Source of the DNA: Kalymmatonema hyalinum WJT4-NPBG1
GTDB lineage: Bacteria; Cyanobacteriota; Cyanobacteriia; Cyanobacteriales; Nostocaceae
DNA length: 53,794 nt
Reading direction: 5' to 3'
Assembly (NCBI GenBank): GCA_019359075.1
Contig: JAHHIB010000061.1
Coordinates: 1-53,794, forward strand
In this document: positions 26,111 through 36,020 of the stretch, in pieces
Numbering within the stretch: position 1 is the stretch's first letter
Layout: each line of letters opens with the position of its first letter
Notes under the pieces: model-generated
The model's input: only the letters and a program-made list of their open reading frames with translations
Database searches by the model: none
What the model was told of the DNA's origin: nothing
Position numbers and translations under genes: made by a program

Positions 26111-27091
26111 ATGTTTCCGACTCATCGCCCCCGCCGTTTGCGTACCCATCCACAACTGCGCCGAATGGTACGCGAAACTGTTTTAACCACAAATGATTTA
26201 ATTTACCCTCTATTTGCTGTACCAGGTGAGGGAATTGCCAACGAAGTCAGATCTATGCCTGGTGTCTTCCAACTTTCAATAGACAAAATAGTGGAAGAGG
26301 CAAAAGAGGTGTACGACCTGGGAATTCCTGCCATTATTTTATTTGGCATTCCTGCAGATAAAGATGTGGATGCGACTGGCGCATGGCATGATTGCGGTAT
26401 TGTCCAAAAAGCGGCGACCGCTGTTAAACAAGCAGTTCCTGATTTAATTGTGATTGCTGATACTTGTTTGTGCGAGTACACCAGTCATGGACACTGCGGT
26501 TATCTGCAAGTGGGTGACTTAAGCGGACGGGTTTTGAATGACCCAACCCTAGAATTACTGGGCAAAACAGCGGTTTCCCAGGCAAAAGCCGGGGCAGATA
26601 TCATTGCGCCTTCCGGAATGATGGATGGATTTGTGCAAGCTATTCGCAGCGCTTTAGATGAAGCTGGATTCCAAGATACCCCGATTTTGTCGTATGCTGC
26701 GAAATATGCTTCGGCTTACTACGGTCCATTCCGCGATGCAGCAGACTCAGCCCCACAGTTTGGCGATCGCCGAACATACCAAATGGATCCTGGTAACGCC
26801 AAGGAAGCCCTTAAAGAAATTGCACTGGATATCACCGAAGGTGCTGATATGCTGATGGTGAAGCCAGCTTTGGCATACATGGATATTATCTGGCGCGTCA
26901 AGGAAGCGACCAACTTGCCTGTTGCTGCTTATAACGTTTCTGGTGAATATTCTATGGTTAAAGCCGCAGCTTTGAACGGCTGGATTGATGAACAGCGTGT
27001 GGTGATGGAAACTCTCATCGGCTTTAAACGCGCCGGCGCAGACTTGATTTTAACGTATCATGCTAAAGATGCGGCGCGCTGGTTGCAGTAG
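26111..27091 (+). CDS. hemB: Delta-aminolevulinic acid dehydratase (porphobilinogen synthase)
   Basis: 326 residues from ATG 26111 ([18 protein letters not shown]); the longer frame from 26030 adds a non-conserved hydrophobic leader. It condenses two 5-aminolevulinate molecules to porphobilinogen, the common step to chlorophyll, haem and bilins. The cysteine triad Cys119/121/129 in [14 protein letters not shown] is the zinc-dependent type, unlike the Asp-rich plant enzyme. The Schiff-base lysines lie in [15 protein letters not shown] and [12 protein letters not shown]. It is a lone gene with about 350 bp of upstream sequence including a hairpin. It would be a zinc consumer alongside the nearby zinc-uptake genes, though that link is only suggestive. 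Confidence 0.95.
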   Translation: MFPTHRPRRLRTHPQLRRMVRETVLTTNDLIYPLFAVPGEGIANEVRSMPGVFQLSIDKIVEEAKEVYDLGIPAIILFGIPADKDVDATGAWHDCGIVQKAATAVKQAVPDLIVIADTCLCEYTSHGHCGYLQVGDLSGRVLNDPTLELLGKTAVSQAKAGADIIAPSGMMDGFVQAIRSALDEAGFQDTPILSYAAKYASAYYGPFRDAADSAPQFGDRRTYQMDPGNAKEALKEIALDITEGADMLMVKPALAYMDIIWRVKEATNLPVAAYNVSGEYSMVKAAALNGWIDEQRVVMETLIGFKRAGADLILTYHAKDAARWLQ

Positions 27092-27138
27092 ACGCTGATT
27101 GCTTCAAGTGCCAAATAATTAATTTTGGTAAGTTTGTT

Positions 27139-27209
27139 GATAATCTCACACCAAGCTGCAAAGGCGCAGAGCCAATCTAGGTGTCTTTGTGTCTGGGTAT
27201 GAGATTATC
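27139..27209. repeat. Inverted repeat downstream of hemB
   Basis: Arms GATAATCTCA (27139-27148) and TGAGATTATC (27200-27209) enclose about 50 bp with ACACC/GGTGT and the words AAGGCGCAGAG and GTGTCTTTGTGTCT, typical of cyanobacterial intergenic repeats. It could be a small non-autonomous element or a transcript end. Confidence 0.5.
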
Positions 27210-27459
27210 CTCTACTTAAGAGATAAATTTGAGCGCCAAGACTTTTTGGCTGACACATAAAATTACACTATAAGACAGAGCCTGCTTCCCAAACGCTTGA
27301 AAAACACTAACTATTGGGGGTGAGGGCTATCGCCCGTTTGCCAGATACGTAAGTAATAGATTATAAAATAATATAGTTAAGAAATAATCCTCAGTTGGCT
27401 TTTTTACGTCAATTGATTTAATAAATAAGTACTATAGTTTTAGAAAGGGAGCATTGGGT

Positions 27460-27804
27460 ATGGATATGCAAGTCCTGAGAGAGCGTGCGGGACTTAGCCG
27501 TGCAGAGGTTGCCTTCAGGCTTGCAATTAGTGAAACTAGTGTTCGCAACTGGGAAGCAGGGCGTACAGAGCCTACCATGACACCTAAAAAATATTTAGAT
27601 GCATTGCGGCTGTTTAAATGTACACCAGAAGAACTGGCTGCTGCAAGCGAAAAATCTATAAATCAACGACATAAGCGTAAACCAGGAAGACCTAGAAGAT
27701 TTCCGGAAAATCAGGCCAATCAACCTCCTCAAATGAATCAGGTGCCTCAGGTCAATCAAGTCAGCGATTCGCCAAGTTTGCACTTGAAAGAAGCTGGATA
27801 TTAA
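27460..27804 (+). CDS. XRE-type helix-turn-helix regulator with Pro/Gln/Asn tail
   Basis: 114 residues from ATG 27460, behind AAAGGGAG. The first 65 residues are a Cro/CI-type DNA-binding domain (LRERAGLSRAEVAFRLAISE, then TSVRNWEAGRTEPTM). A basic hinge (QRHKRKPGRPRRFPE) with an AT-hook-like KPGRPRR core follows, then a low-complexity tail repeating NQ-PPQ-MNQ-VPQ-VNQ. The combination of a helix-turn-helix with an AT-hook-like hinge suggests tight DNA binding. Targets are unknown. Confidence 0.75.
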   Translation: MDMQVLRERAGLSRAEVAFRLAISETSVRNWEAGRTEPTMTPKKYLDALRLFKCTPEELAAASEKSINQRHKRKPGRPRRFPENQANQPPQMNQVPQVNQVSDSPSLHLKEAGY

Positions 27805-27829
27805 GTTCAATTTATAGCCTGTTGCTAGC

Positions 27830-27883
27830 CCTCAGTTTTTCAGTTCCAAAGGACGAGTGACTTGGATAACTTGAGCCTGAAAA
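27830..27883. repeat. Hairpin between convergent genes
   Basis: AGTTTTTCAG and CTGAAAAACT form a 10-bp stem with a loop of about 33 bases between the XRE gene and the convergent membrane-protein gene; possibly a shared transcript end. Confidence 0.4.
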
Positions 27884-27966
27884 ACTCGACCGCATCCCCC
27901 TACCTACTCGCTGAGTGATCTGCTTTCAAACAGTGGAGAAAAAGGGGGAAATTCCGGAGTGAAACA

Positions 27967-29154
27967 CTATTGTGAAGGCGGCTGATCCTTAGTATACGAC
28001 TCAGGCTTTGGACCAGCATTACGCACATTGATAACTTTATTAAGAACATCAAACCAAAAAGGCGCACCCATAGCAATAGCTAAACCACTCAAAAGCCAAC
28101 CGCATAACATAGCGATAACCTTCCAAATTTTGCGCAAGACAGCGTTAGCAGTATTGCCTTGACTAGTACGCAATGGTTCAAGATCAAGTTGTTGACTGAT
28201 GTTTTGCCATCCAATGGGTACAGAAGCATCCCCTAAAAGTTTCTGAATTTGCATTCTGGCATTTGGGTCATTAATATAATTAATTTGCTGACTGCTTGCA
28301 CTTTGAGTAATGGCAGAGCGGATAGCCGAATCCTGCGATAGTCTCTTGAGAAGGTGAAATGTATCAGTGTTGGTTAATATAGCAATTGATATCCCAATTA
28401 AGATAGCAACTCCTTTAGCATTGCGCTTATAAACACCACTAGCCCGATCCATTGAACGGTCAAACCACGTTTCAACCTCTTTTTTAAACTGATTCATTTC
28501 TTCTTTGAGGCCGTCAATTTTTATCCTACTCCTGTCAGCAATCACACTAAGACTATTGATTAACTTATCAGGTACGTGATCAGGTAAACTTTTAACAAGA
28601 TTTTGAAAATTTTGGTTTTGGTCAATTTCTCCATATATTGATTGAATTTTTTGGTAGCTTTCACTATTTTTATCATTAATACCTGTTTTCAATTCTTTGT
28701 AAGATGCTAATATCATGTGCAAGTTAGTTTGAGTCGTAGGATTTTTCACATACTCAATTAACTGGGGAATTTTTAAAGTTTCTAATAAAGTGATTGCAAA
28801 TGTTTCGGAAGGGATATAGGAAGGAGCACTTTGTTTTTCTTTTGATACTTTTGAGTTAATGGTTTTAGTAACGTCTCGGAATCCCTTTTCTATTCCATCC
28901 TTTGCTTGTTGATTTAAGGTATTAATTATGGGATCTCCATAAAGTTCCTTTACCAACTCCACTGCCTTTTCGATTTCTTGTGACCCAGTTTGGCTACCAC
29001 CTGCCATGAGCAATTCAATTGATTGTTTTAAATGTTTAGCTCTCCATTGTAGGACGGTAGAAATTAACTCCTGAATTTCAGAAGCTATCAAGCTCAAAGT
29101 TAAGTAAATAAAAACTAAGCCAAGAGCAATATCGAAAACAACAGGTAGATTCAT
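27967..29154 (-). CDS. Unrecognised membrane protein with long cytosolic or periplasmic middle
   Basis: 395 residues. The N-terminal hydrophobic helix (about 5-27, IALGLVFIYLTLSLIASEI) runs into an amphipathic SEIQELISTVLQWRAKHLKQ segment. A charged helical middle follows (about 30-240), with coiled-coil-like stretches near 205-235. Two C-terminal membrane helices (about 246-264 and 346-371) and a Pro-rich tail end the protein. I do not recognise a family. The layout, a long helical domain held between membrane anchors, could suit a membrane-shaping or scaffold protein, but that is speculation. The upstream gene on the other strand is pdhB. Confidence 0.6.
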   Translation of the reverse strand: MNLPVVFDIALGLVFIYLTLSLIASEIQELISTVLQWRAKHLKQSIELLMAGGSQTGSQEIEKAVELVKELYGDPIINTLNQQAKDGIEKGFRDVTKTINSKVSKEKQSAPSYIPSETFAITLLETLKIPQLIEYVKNPTTQTNLHMILASYKELKTGINDKNSESYQKIQSIYGEIDQNQNFQNLVKSLPDHVPDKLINSLSVIADRSRIKIDGLKEEMNQFKKEVETWFDRSMDRASGVYKRNAKGVAILIGISIAILTNTDTFHLLKRLSQDSAIRSAITQSASSQQINYINDPNARMQIQKLLGDASVPIGWQNISQQLDLEPLRTSQGNTANAVLRKIWKVIAMLCGWLLSGLAIAMGAPFWFDVLNKVINVRNAGPKPESYTKDQPPSQ

Positions 29155-29647
29155 GGATATACTCCAATCATTTTTTAAATGTTAGCTGTGTGACACTGAA
29201 TTTTCCTGGTATTGTATAAGACATCTATTTCCAGAAGAATATTCCTTAATTAAAGTTTAAACACCGCAATTAACAAACGCTAATTTTAGGAATTTTTATG
29301 AAAAATTTTCCCGAACAAAATTATGTCATTGAAACGTGTTCTAGCTTATCACTTAGAACATTCCGGATTGAAAACAATTTGTCCTGGAGAAAGTCGATAC
29401 ACGCGTTGCGTTTCCACAATAAGGTCTGCTTTATACAAAGGACGTGATATCAGTCACTGCTTCATATACTAGGTAAAGTGCCAGTAGGAAAAGGCGAAAA
29501 ACTACCAGAACCTGTGATCAGGGTGCCTCTGTTGTCCTCTGCACTTTTTACGGTTTATGACTATAGATGCAACTCGTGCAATTGCTCACCGTCTTGGAGA
29601 GCAGATGCGCGTTAAGATTCAAGAACAATAATCGCAATAAAGGTCAA
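29155..29647. other. Intergenic/leader region before pdhB with two small open frames
   Basis: About 490 bp. A 49-codon frame (29323-29472, MSLKRVLAYHLEHSGLKTIC onwards) and a 24-codon frame (29557-29631, [16 protein letters not shown] onwards) both start with ATG and read as plausible peptides; the second ends 16 bases before the pdhB ATG. Neither was recognised. They may be decayed coding sequence, small proteins or upstream frames that affect pdhB translation. Confidence 0.35.
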
Positions 29648-30631
29648 ATGGCAGAAACACTGTTCTTCAACGCTTTGCGGGAAGCCATTGATGAAGAAAT
29701 GGCGCGTGACGCAACTGTATTCGTTCTTGGTGAAGACGTAGGGCACTACGGCGGTTCCTACAAAGTGACTAAAGACTTATACAAAAAATATGGCGAACTC
29801 CGACTTCTAGACACTCCTATTGCGGAAAACAGCTTTACAGGTTTAGCTGTTGGGGCAGCAATGACCGGGTTGCGACCAATCGTTGAAGGCATGAACATGG
29901 GCTTCTTGCTTCTTGCCTTTAACCAAATAGCGAACAACGCGGGTATGCTGCGCTATACTTCCGGCGGTAACTTTAAAATTCCAATGGTCATTCGCGGTCC
30001 TGGAGGTGTGGGAAGACAGCTGGGCGCAGAACACTCCCAGCGCCTAGAAGCATACTTCCAAGCTGTACCAGGGTTGAAAATTGTCGCCTGCTCTACTCCT
30101 TACAACGCCAAAGGATTGCTGAAATCCGCTATCCGTAATGATAACCCGGTGTTGTTTTTTGAACACGTTCTGCTTTACAACTTGAAAGAAGACCTACCAG
30201 AAGAAGAATACCTACTGCCTTTGGATAAAGCAGAAGTTGTGCGACGTGGAAAAGATGTCACAATATTGACATACTCCCGGATGAGGCATCATGTGATGCA
30301 AGCAGTAAAAACATTGGAAAAACAAGGTTATGACCCAGAAGTCATTGACCTGATATCACTCAAACCACTAGATTTTGATACAATAGGTGCATCCGTAAGA
30401 AAAACACATCAAGTGATTATCGTGGAAGAGGGCATGAGAACAGGAGGCATTGGAGCAGAATTGATTGCCTCTATCAATGAACGCTTGTTTGATGAATTGG
30501 ATGCACCTGTACTGCGGCTTTCTTCCCAAGATATTCCCACGCCTTACAACGGTAATATGGAGAGATTGACGATTGTTCAACCAGAGCAAATTGTTGAAGC
30601 TGTGGAAAAAATGGTAGGTTTGCGCGTCTAG
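29648..30631 (+). CDS. pdhB: Pyruvate dehydrogenase E1 component, beta subunit
   Basis: 327 residues from ATG 29648 ([20 protein letters not shown]); the longer frame from 29567 reads leader sequence. Typical E1-beta segments are [29 protein letters not shown], the [13 protein letters not shown] domain opening and [16 protein letters not shown]. With PdhA (not in the window) it decarboxylates pyruvate using thiamine diphosphate, feeding acetyl-CoA to fatty acid synthesis. secD and secF follow on the same strand after 210 bp that contain a repeat element, so co-transcription is possible. Confidence 0.95.
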   Translation: MAETLFFNALREAIDEEMARDATVFVLGEDVGHYGGSYKVTKDLYKKYGELRLLDTPIAENSFTGLAVGAAMTGLRPIVEGMNMGFLLLAFNQIANNAGMLRYTSGGNFKIPMVIRGPGGVGRQLGAEHSQRLEAYFQAVPGLKIVACSTPYNAKGLLKSAIRNDNPVLFFEHVLLYNLKEDLPEEEYLLPLDKAEVVRRGKDVTILTYSRMRHHVMQAVKTLEKQGYDPEVIDLISLKPLDFDTIGASVRKTHQVIIVEEGMRTGGIGAELIASINERLFDELDAPVLRLSSQDIPTPYNGNMERLTIVQPEQIVEAVEKMVGLRV

Positions 30632-30698
30632 GACTGCAAAGTCGATAGTGGGTAGTCGTTAGTAGTTAGTCGTAAAGAATAACTAGCAACTAACAAAT

Positions 30699-30771
30699 GT
30701 ACAGACGCGACGCCAGTCGCCTGCGGAGGGAGACCCTCCTGCAGTGCTGGCTCGCCATGGCGCGTCTGTAC
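30699..30771. repeat. Repeat element in the pdhB-secD spacer
   Basis: Terminal 11-bp inverted repeats GTACAGACGCG (30699-30709) and CGCGTCTGTAC (30761-30771) enclose a GC-rich core. Of its first 40 bases (30711-30750), 39 match 43861-43900 in the psaF-psaJ spacer. It has the shape of a small MITE-like unit. Confidence 0.7.
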
Positions 30772-30841
30772 AACTAACAACTCATCACTCAAAAGTCTTC
30801 CAAAGAGCGCTATCATAGCCTTTGTCGCAGCGAGTAAGGGT

Positions 30842-32254
30842 ATGCAAAGACAGCGATCGCTATTAGCTTTGATTTTCATCTTGGTAATCGCCGCCATTAC
30901 GGTGATTGCCACAATTCCTATACCTCTAGGGTTAGACTTGCGCGGAGGTTCACAGCTTACCATTCAGGTGAAAACCACACCAGAAATTCAACAAATTACC
31001 GAACGAGAATTGGATGCTGTCAAAAGCGTCGTCGAAGGTCGGATCAACGGTTTAGGCGTTTCTGAACCAGTCATCCAAACGGTAGGCACTGACAAAATTT
31101 TAGTACAGCTGCCCGGAGTTAATGACCCAGAGCAAGCAGAACGAGTCCTGGGAGGTACGGCAGAATTAGAGTTTCGCAAGCAAAAGCCAAATACAGAAAC
31201 TCAAGTGTTTGCTCTTCAAGCATCCAGAGCAGAACTGAAGGCAAAGCAGGAACAATTGAGGAAGAGCAACGATAAAGCTGCTATAGAGAAAAATCAACAA
31301 GAATTGCAAAACAATACTAAAGCAATTGCGGAATTGTTTGAAAGCACAAACCCAGCACTTACAGGTAAATACCTCAAAGATGCCTACGGCGAACCAACAT
31401 CAGGAAGTGACTGGCAAGTTGCTATTCGCTTCAATGATAAGGGCGGTGAAGTGTTTGCTGAACTGACGAAACAACTCGCCGGTACTGGACGTAGTATAGG
31501 TATTTTTCTGGACAACGAACTCATTAGTGCTCCCACCGTAGGACCACAATTTGCTACCACTGGTATTACTGGTGGTTCTGCTGTGATTACAGGTCTATTT
31601 ACTGCACAACAAGCCAACGACTTAGGCGTGCAACTACGTGGTGGCGCGTTACCCGTACCAGTAGAAATTGGAGAAATCCGGACTGTTGGGGCGACATTGG
31701 GTAAAGATAGTATACAAAGCAGTATCTATGCCGGCATCGGTGGTCTGACTTTAGTATTAATATTTATGGTGGTGTACTATCGATTACCGGGACTGATTGC
31801 GGATATAGCTCTTGTGATTTACTCTCTCCTAACTTGGGCGAGCTTTGCTTTGTTAGGTGTTACCCTCACACTCCCAGGTATTGCTGGTTTCATCCTCAGT
31901 ATTGGTATGGCGGTTGATGCTAACGTGCTCATTTTTGAGCGTACACGGGAAGAATTACGAGCAGGCAAATCTCTGTATCGTTCTGTAGAATCCGGTTTTT
32001 ACCGAGCGTTTTCTAGTATTTTAGATAGCAACGTCACAACATGGATTGCCTGTGCGGCACTCTTCTGGCTCGGATCTGGGTTGGTGAAAGGCTTTGCTCT
32101 CACCTTAGCTTTGGGTGTGGCTGTCAGTATGTTTTCAGCAATCACCTGTAGTCGCACACTTATGTTTTTCGCAATTTCATTCCCTTCACTGCGCAAAACC
32201 GAACTTTTCTGTCCGAACCTGCCAGTAACGAATAAGGCAGAGGTGGCTCGATGA
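30842..32254 (+). CDS. secD: Protein translocase subunit SecD
   Basis: 470 residues. The N-terminal membrane helix ([19 protein letters not shown]) is followed by the D1 motif [14 protein letters not shown], a large periplasmic/lumenal domain with a Lys/Gln-rich stretch (about 125-165), and the RND-type membrane part with helices after [20 protein letters not shown], and the D4/D5 motifs [18 protein letters not shown] and [15 protein letters not shown]. SecD works with SecF and SecYEG, using the proton gradient to pull proteins across the membrane. secF overlaps its stop by four bases (ATGA), which indicates translational coupling. Confidence 0.94.
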   Translation: MQRQRSLLALIFILVIAAITVIATIPIPLGLDLRGGSQLTIQVKTTPEIQQITERELDAVKSVVEGRINGLGVSEPVIQTVGTDKILVQLPGVNDPEQAERVLGGTAELEFRKQKPNTETQVFALQASRAELKAKQEQLRKSNDKAAIEKNQQELQNNTKAIAELFESTNPALTGKYLKDAYGEPTSGSDWQVAIRFNDKGGEVFAELTKQLAGTGRSIGIFLDNELISAPTVGPQFATTGITGGSAVITGLFTAQQANDLGVQLRGGALPVPVEIGEIRTVGATLGKDSIQSSIYAGIGGLTLVLIFMVVYYRLPGLIADIALVIYSLLTWASFALLGVTLTLPGIAGFILSIGMAVDANVLIFERTREELRAGKSLYRSVESGFYRAFSSILDSNVTTWIACAALFWLGSGLVKGFALTLALGVAVSMFSAITCSRTLMFFAISFPSLRKTELFCPNLPVTNKAEVAR

Positions 32255-33231
32255 GACTTAGTATCAACAAATCAAGAGGACTTTGGTGGATTGTTTCCTC
32301 CGCGATTATCCTTGCCGGTATCATCTCAATGGTGATTTCTTGGCAACAAATTGGTGCTCCCCTGCGTCCCGGTTTGGATTTTATCGGTGGTACGCGCCTG
32401 CAGTTTGAACGAGATTGTACTAAACCAGGTAACTGCGACAAAGCGATTGATGTCAACGTCGTCCGGGAAGTAGCCAGAGCACAAGGGCTGGGTGATAGCA
32501 GTATCCAAGTTGTTGCCGATAAGGAGACAAGGAAAGAAAACGGTGTATTAATTCGGACAAAAACTTTAACTCCCCAACAGCGTACCCAATTGCAAAACGC
32601 TATCAGTGAGAAAATTGGCGCTTTTGACCCTCAGAAAAACCAAATTGACACGGTGGGTCCTAGCGTCGGGCAAGATCTGTTTAGGTCTGGTATCATCGCT
32701 TTGATCGTTTCCTTCATTGGCATTGTTGTCTACATGGCTTTTCGCTTCCAGTTAGACTATGCCCTTTTTGCGATTGTTGCTCTATTCCACGATATTTTCA
32801 TCACGGTCGGGATTTTTTCGATTTTGGGTTTGACACTAGGGACAGAAGTAGATAGCCTCTTTATCGTCGCTCTGCTGACGATTACAGGTTTTTCGGTTAA
32901 CGATACTGTGGTCATTTATGACCGCATTCGCGAAACTATCAAAACTAATCCTGAACGCCGCTTTGCCGATGTTGTAGATGATGCGGTAAACCAAACCCTA
33001 ACACGGTCAATAAACACAACCTTAACCGTGTTGCTGACATTACTTGCGCTCTTCCTATTTGGAGGAGAAACACTGAAAAATTTTGCTTTAGCATTGATTA
33101 TTGGCTTTGCAGCTGGGGCTTATTCCAGTATTTTTATCGCCAGCACTCTCCTTTCTTTGTGGCGAGAGCGCAATGGCGACTCGGTACTACCCAATCGCGC
33201 CGAATCAATAGATGCTTCAGTTGATAGTTAG
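32251..33231 (+). CDS. secF: Protein translocase subunit SecF
   Basis: 326 residues. It opens with an N-terminal helix and the F1 motif [14 protein letters not shown]. The RND core includes [35 protein letters not shown] (motif F4) and a [20 protein letters not shown] segment (motif F5). It starts inside the last codon of secD (ATGA overlap), so the two are made together and form the SecDF complex at the plasma and thylakoid membranes. Confidence 0.94.
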   Translation: MRLSINKSRGLWWIVSSAIILAGIISMVISWQQIGAPLRPGLDFIGGTRLQFERDCTKPGNCDKAIDVNVVREVARAQGLGDSSIQVVADKETRKENGVLIRTKTLTPQQRTQLQNAISEKIGAFDPQKNQIDTVGPSVGQDLFRSGIIALIVSFIGIVVYMAFRFQLDYALFAIVALFHDIFITVGIFSILGLTLGTEVDSLFIVALLTITGFSVNDTVVIYDRIRETIKTNPERRFADVVDDAVNQTLTRSINTTLTVLLTLLALFLFGGETLKNFALALIIGFAAGAYSSIFIASTLLSLWRERNGDSVLPNRAESIDASVDS

Positions 33232-33377
33232 TTATGAGTGATCACTTAGGAGTTAGGAGTTAAGAATAATAAATACTTCATTTTTTCCCCAATACTCGCG
33301 CCCGTCGCAAAGCGTCTCGTGAGGGATACGCTCTTTATCCCATTACCCCATCTCCCCCCTCCATCTCCTACCCACTT

Positions 33378-33791
33378 ATGGCTCAACCAGAACAACCATC
33401 ACCAAATAGCTGGTATCCTGACGAGAGCGATCCGTCTTTTGCTAAACAAGTACAAAAGCTGCACCACCTACAGGTATATAGCAGGTGGTTGTTTGTCGGT
33501 TTTTTGTGGCTAACTGTTGTGCCTGTTTGTGTGTGGGATTTACGTTCTGAAATTGCACTGTGGCGACAATACTTTACCTGGGTAGCTGTGCGATACGGGC
33601 TATACTATCATCCCTTGGCTACTCTTGGTCTATATTTTTGTCTGGGTATCACCCTTGCTGTTCTTATTTGGCAAAGTCGCAACACTTTACTAGGACTACC
33701 ACAGCAGGAAAAGCAACGCCTAGAACAACAGATTTGTCGGATACGCCAGCAAGGACCAAGTCATCCTTTATGGAGATGGATTTGCAGTTAA
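33378..33791 (+). CDS. Conserved cyanobacterial membrane protein
   Basis: 137 residues from ATG 33378. A soluble N-terminus (MAQPEQPSPNSWYPDES) is followed by two membrane helices (WLFVGFLWLTVVPVCVWDL and LATLGLYFCLGITLAVLIW) and a basic helical tail that may sit on the membrane surface (QEKQRLEQQICRIRQQ). No family function is known to me. It follows secF by about 145 bp on the same strand and precedes the GNAT gene by about 105 bp. Confidence 0.65.
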   Translation: MAQPEQPSPNSWYPDESDPSFAKQVQKLHHLQVYSRWLFVGFLWLTVVPVCVWDLRSEIALWRQYFTWVAVRYGLYYHPLATLGLYFCLGITLAVLIWQSRNTLLGLPQQEKQRLEQQICRIRQQGPSHPLWRWICS

Positions 33792-33897
33792 ATTAAAGTA
33801 TTAATTTTTTTAAAGTTTGTCATTGAGACAATTGAGCCGCTATCTTGCAAAATCAGATTAAGGATAGGAAATATACTCCCGCATTTCGGTAAAATTC

Positions 33898-34371
33898 ATG
33901 GATGATAGTCATACTCAGATTCGATTTAGCGATCGCAAGTCTGAAATCGATCTTTATCAGATCCAGCAGCTATTAAACGTTTCTGCTTTCTGGGCAAAAG
34001 GTCGCAGCATCGAAGATTTGGGCATAGCCATTGCCAACAGCGATCCTGTGATTACCGTTTGGGATGGAGAACGGCTGATTGGCTTTGCCAGAGCAACTTC
34101 AGATGGCATCTACCGCGCTAGTATTTGGGATGTTGCCATCGATCCAGAGTTCCGTGGTGTTGGATTGGGAAGCAAGTTGGTGGAAACCGTTTTGAGCCAT
34201 CCCCGTATGAACCGCGTTGAGCGTGTCTACTTGATGACGACACACAAGCAGCGGTTCTACGAAAGGATTGGTTTCCAGGCTAATTCGACCAGCACAATGG
34301 TGCTATATAATCAACCTAACTTTAGTTCTCTTCCAACGGAAATTCAGCTTCAGGAATCACTCGGGGGATAG
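33898..34371 (+). CDS. GNAT N-acetyltransferase, plastid NSI/SNAT-like
   Basis: 157 residues. The acetyl-CoA binding core is WDVAIDPEFRGVGLGSKLVE, with [19 protein letters not shown] before it and a C-terminal YERIGFQAN. It is clearly related to the second acetyltransferase of this window (39767-40318), sharing [10 protein letters not shown] and IWDV, and to chloroplast acetyltransferases of the NSI/SNAT group. The substrate (protein lysine or an arylalkylamine) cannot be told from sequence. Its last 50 bases overlap the 3' end of the convergent kinase-like gene. Confidence 0.8.
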   Translation: MDDSHTQIRFSDRKSEIDLYQIQQLLNVSAFWAKGRSIEDLGIAIANSDPVITVWDGERLIGFARATSDGIYRASIWDVAIDPEFRGVGLGSKLVETVLSHPRMNRVERVYLMTTHKQRFYERIGFQANSTSTMVLYNQPNFSSLPTEIQLQESLGG

Positions 34372-35254
34372 ATATTTGTAGCCTCCTCACATCGTCGGCT
34401 TGTCCCTCAGTGGTGGGAAAGGGAACAATTTCCAACTTTCCCGCCATCACTTCCAAAAGAGTTTGATTGAGTAATAGCTTCATTCCAGGCATGAAAATGT
34501 CTTTTTTCCCATCAGCCTCAGGCATATTTTCTTGTGATGTGATAAAATCTATCGGCTCACTTTGGGGAGCCGCATCAGTTGGCACATCCAACCAAATGTG
34601 AACGCAATCACTTGTTTGGGAAACTTTGGCAGAAATACAGATACTACCTTCCTCCATCAGACCAATGCAACTTTCCACCAAATTTACTAAGACTTGTCGT
34701 AGCCAAAAAGGGTCTGCAAAGATATAAATTTCTGGGTCTGGTGGTATCACTTTGAAGGGAAAATTGCGGTTTTCCGCCAACATATAAGTTAAGTTGTGAA
34801 CTTCCTGCAACAGTTCCGCTAGTTTTAAAGGCTGAATATTTAATTTGTTCGTACCATGTTCGATTCTGGCAACGCTAAGAATTTCATCAATCAGTTTTAG
34901 CAGCTTCAGCGCTCGCTCGTGAGCTTGAGCGATAAATTCTCGTTCTTCTTCTGGATTTTCACATAAGTTAGACAAAATTAACTGATGCAAGCCAATCAAA
35001 CCATTCAAGGGCGATCGCAATACGTGAGTCGTCCGCGCCAAAAACCCTGCCTTGAACTGGCTGATTTCCCTTGCCATAAAATACGCTAGCTGCGTTTGCT
35101 TGATCTGTTGCAGGAGTGCCGATGTAGCCTCTTGTTCATTCACTGATGAGACTGTGGATGAGCTAGAAGACGCCTCCCGCCGCGCAAATAACCCACTCAC
35201 ACTCACCCCTAATGCTAGTCCTACTCCTAAATATACCCACTGACTCCAATTCAT
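34322..35254 (-). CDS. Histidine kinase-like protein with degenerate ATPase domain
   Basis: 310 residues. A short N-terminal membrane helix (WVYLGVGLALGVSVSGLFA) is followed by a HisKA dimerisation domain with the H-box THVLRSPLNGLIGL, so the phospho-acceptor His is present. The HATPase region keeps part of the N-box (RQVLVNLVES) and a MKLLLNQTLLEVMAGKLEIV segment matching the end of the G-boxes. It lacks the DxGxG box: after VHIWLDVP comes a non-conserved acidic stretch. ATP binding looks impaired. It could be a phosphotransfer or scaffold partner. The 3' end overlaps the convergent acetyltransferase gene by 50 bp. Confidence 0.75.
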   Translation of the reverse strand: MNWSQWVYLGVGLALGVSVSGLFARREASSSSSTVSSVNEQEATSALLQQIKQTQLAYFMAREISQFKAGFLARTTHVLRSPLNGLIGLHQLILSNLCENPEEEREFIAQAHERALKLLKLIDEILSVARIEHGTNKLNIQPLKLAELLQEVHNLTYMLAENRNFPFKVIPPDPEIYIFADPFWLRQVLVNLVESCIGLMEEGSICISAKVSQTSDCVHIWLDVPTDAAPQSEPIDFITSQENMPEADGKKDIFMPGMKLLLNQTLLEVMAGKLEIVPFPTTEGQADDVRRLQISIPRVIPEAEFPLEEN

Positions 35255-36020
35255 AATCTGGCAACAATCACGTTTTTAATAAACCATAGAGGCAGAAAAC
35301 AAAGTTCCAGAGTTCCCATTTCACTCCTTTCTAACAGAGTCCTCCAATCCTGAATTTCTAGCTACAGGTAAAAATTCTTCTATTTCTGACCCAGTTTTAA
35401 GGTTGAAGAGAAAACTTTGGAATTGTTTACACACAGCACTTAGCCGGAACACAGCGATGTTCCTGACTCTTAGTACTCTTGATGATTCAGGAGCATCCAT
35501 CTAATAAACCAAGCCTACTTAAGCAGGTTTAGTCTGGTGAACTCAGATTTGCCTGCCTCCAGATGCACCCTTTTATATGTTGATAAGCTCTTGCACATCT
35601 TGTTTGCACATTTGGTTAAGGGATAAAAAGTATAGGTTTAGATAAATTCACTACATCCTACACCCTTATCACAACCAAAAATACGCAATCTAAATGTGTT
35701 TTAGCTTAACAGTAAAGCGGTAAGCCTAACAAGCTTCTACTGAAGCTAAAGGATGTAGGACAAAACGGGAACTTTCATTCCCATCTAATGTCCATAATAT
35801 GTATAAACAAACGTAGTTAAGTTGGGTTGGATGCCCTGCAGCGTTACCGAAGTATTGCTCAAAGTAGGGCAAAGATGGACAAGCGCCTCATCCACCTTAA
35901 AAATAGTGCCATTCAAGTAGACAACTCAAGTAGACAACAGACCTGTTTCGGCAAAGAGCATAGTTGCCCTAGGCAGTCGCCCCATACAGAAAATACTCTT
36001 TTATCTACTGAACCCAAGGC
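35255..36020. other. Intergenic region with several hairpins, possible structured RNA
   Basis: About 765 bp without a credible protein gene; a 65-codon frame near 35827 shows no coding signs. Hairpins seen: GGAACA/TGTTCC (35446-35463); GCAGG/CCTGC with inner TCTG/CAGA (35523-35556); and a nested structure in which CTACATCCT (35651) pairs with AGGATGTAG (35758), enclosing TTTAGCTT/AAGCTAAA and AGTA/TACT (35700-35750). No known RNA family was recognised. Confidence 0.35.

Noticed and set aside
32160-32508. Minus-strand frames opposite secD and secF
   Set aside because: They are antisense shadows of strongly conserved secD/secF coding sequence.
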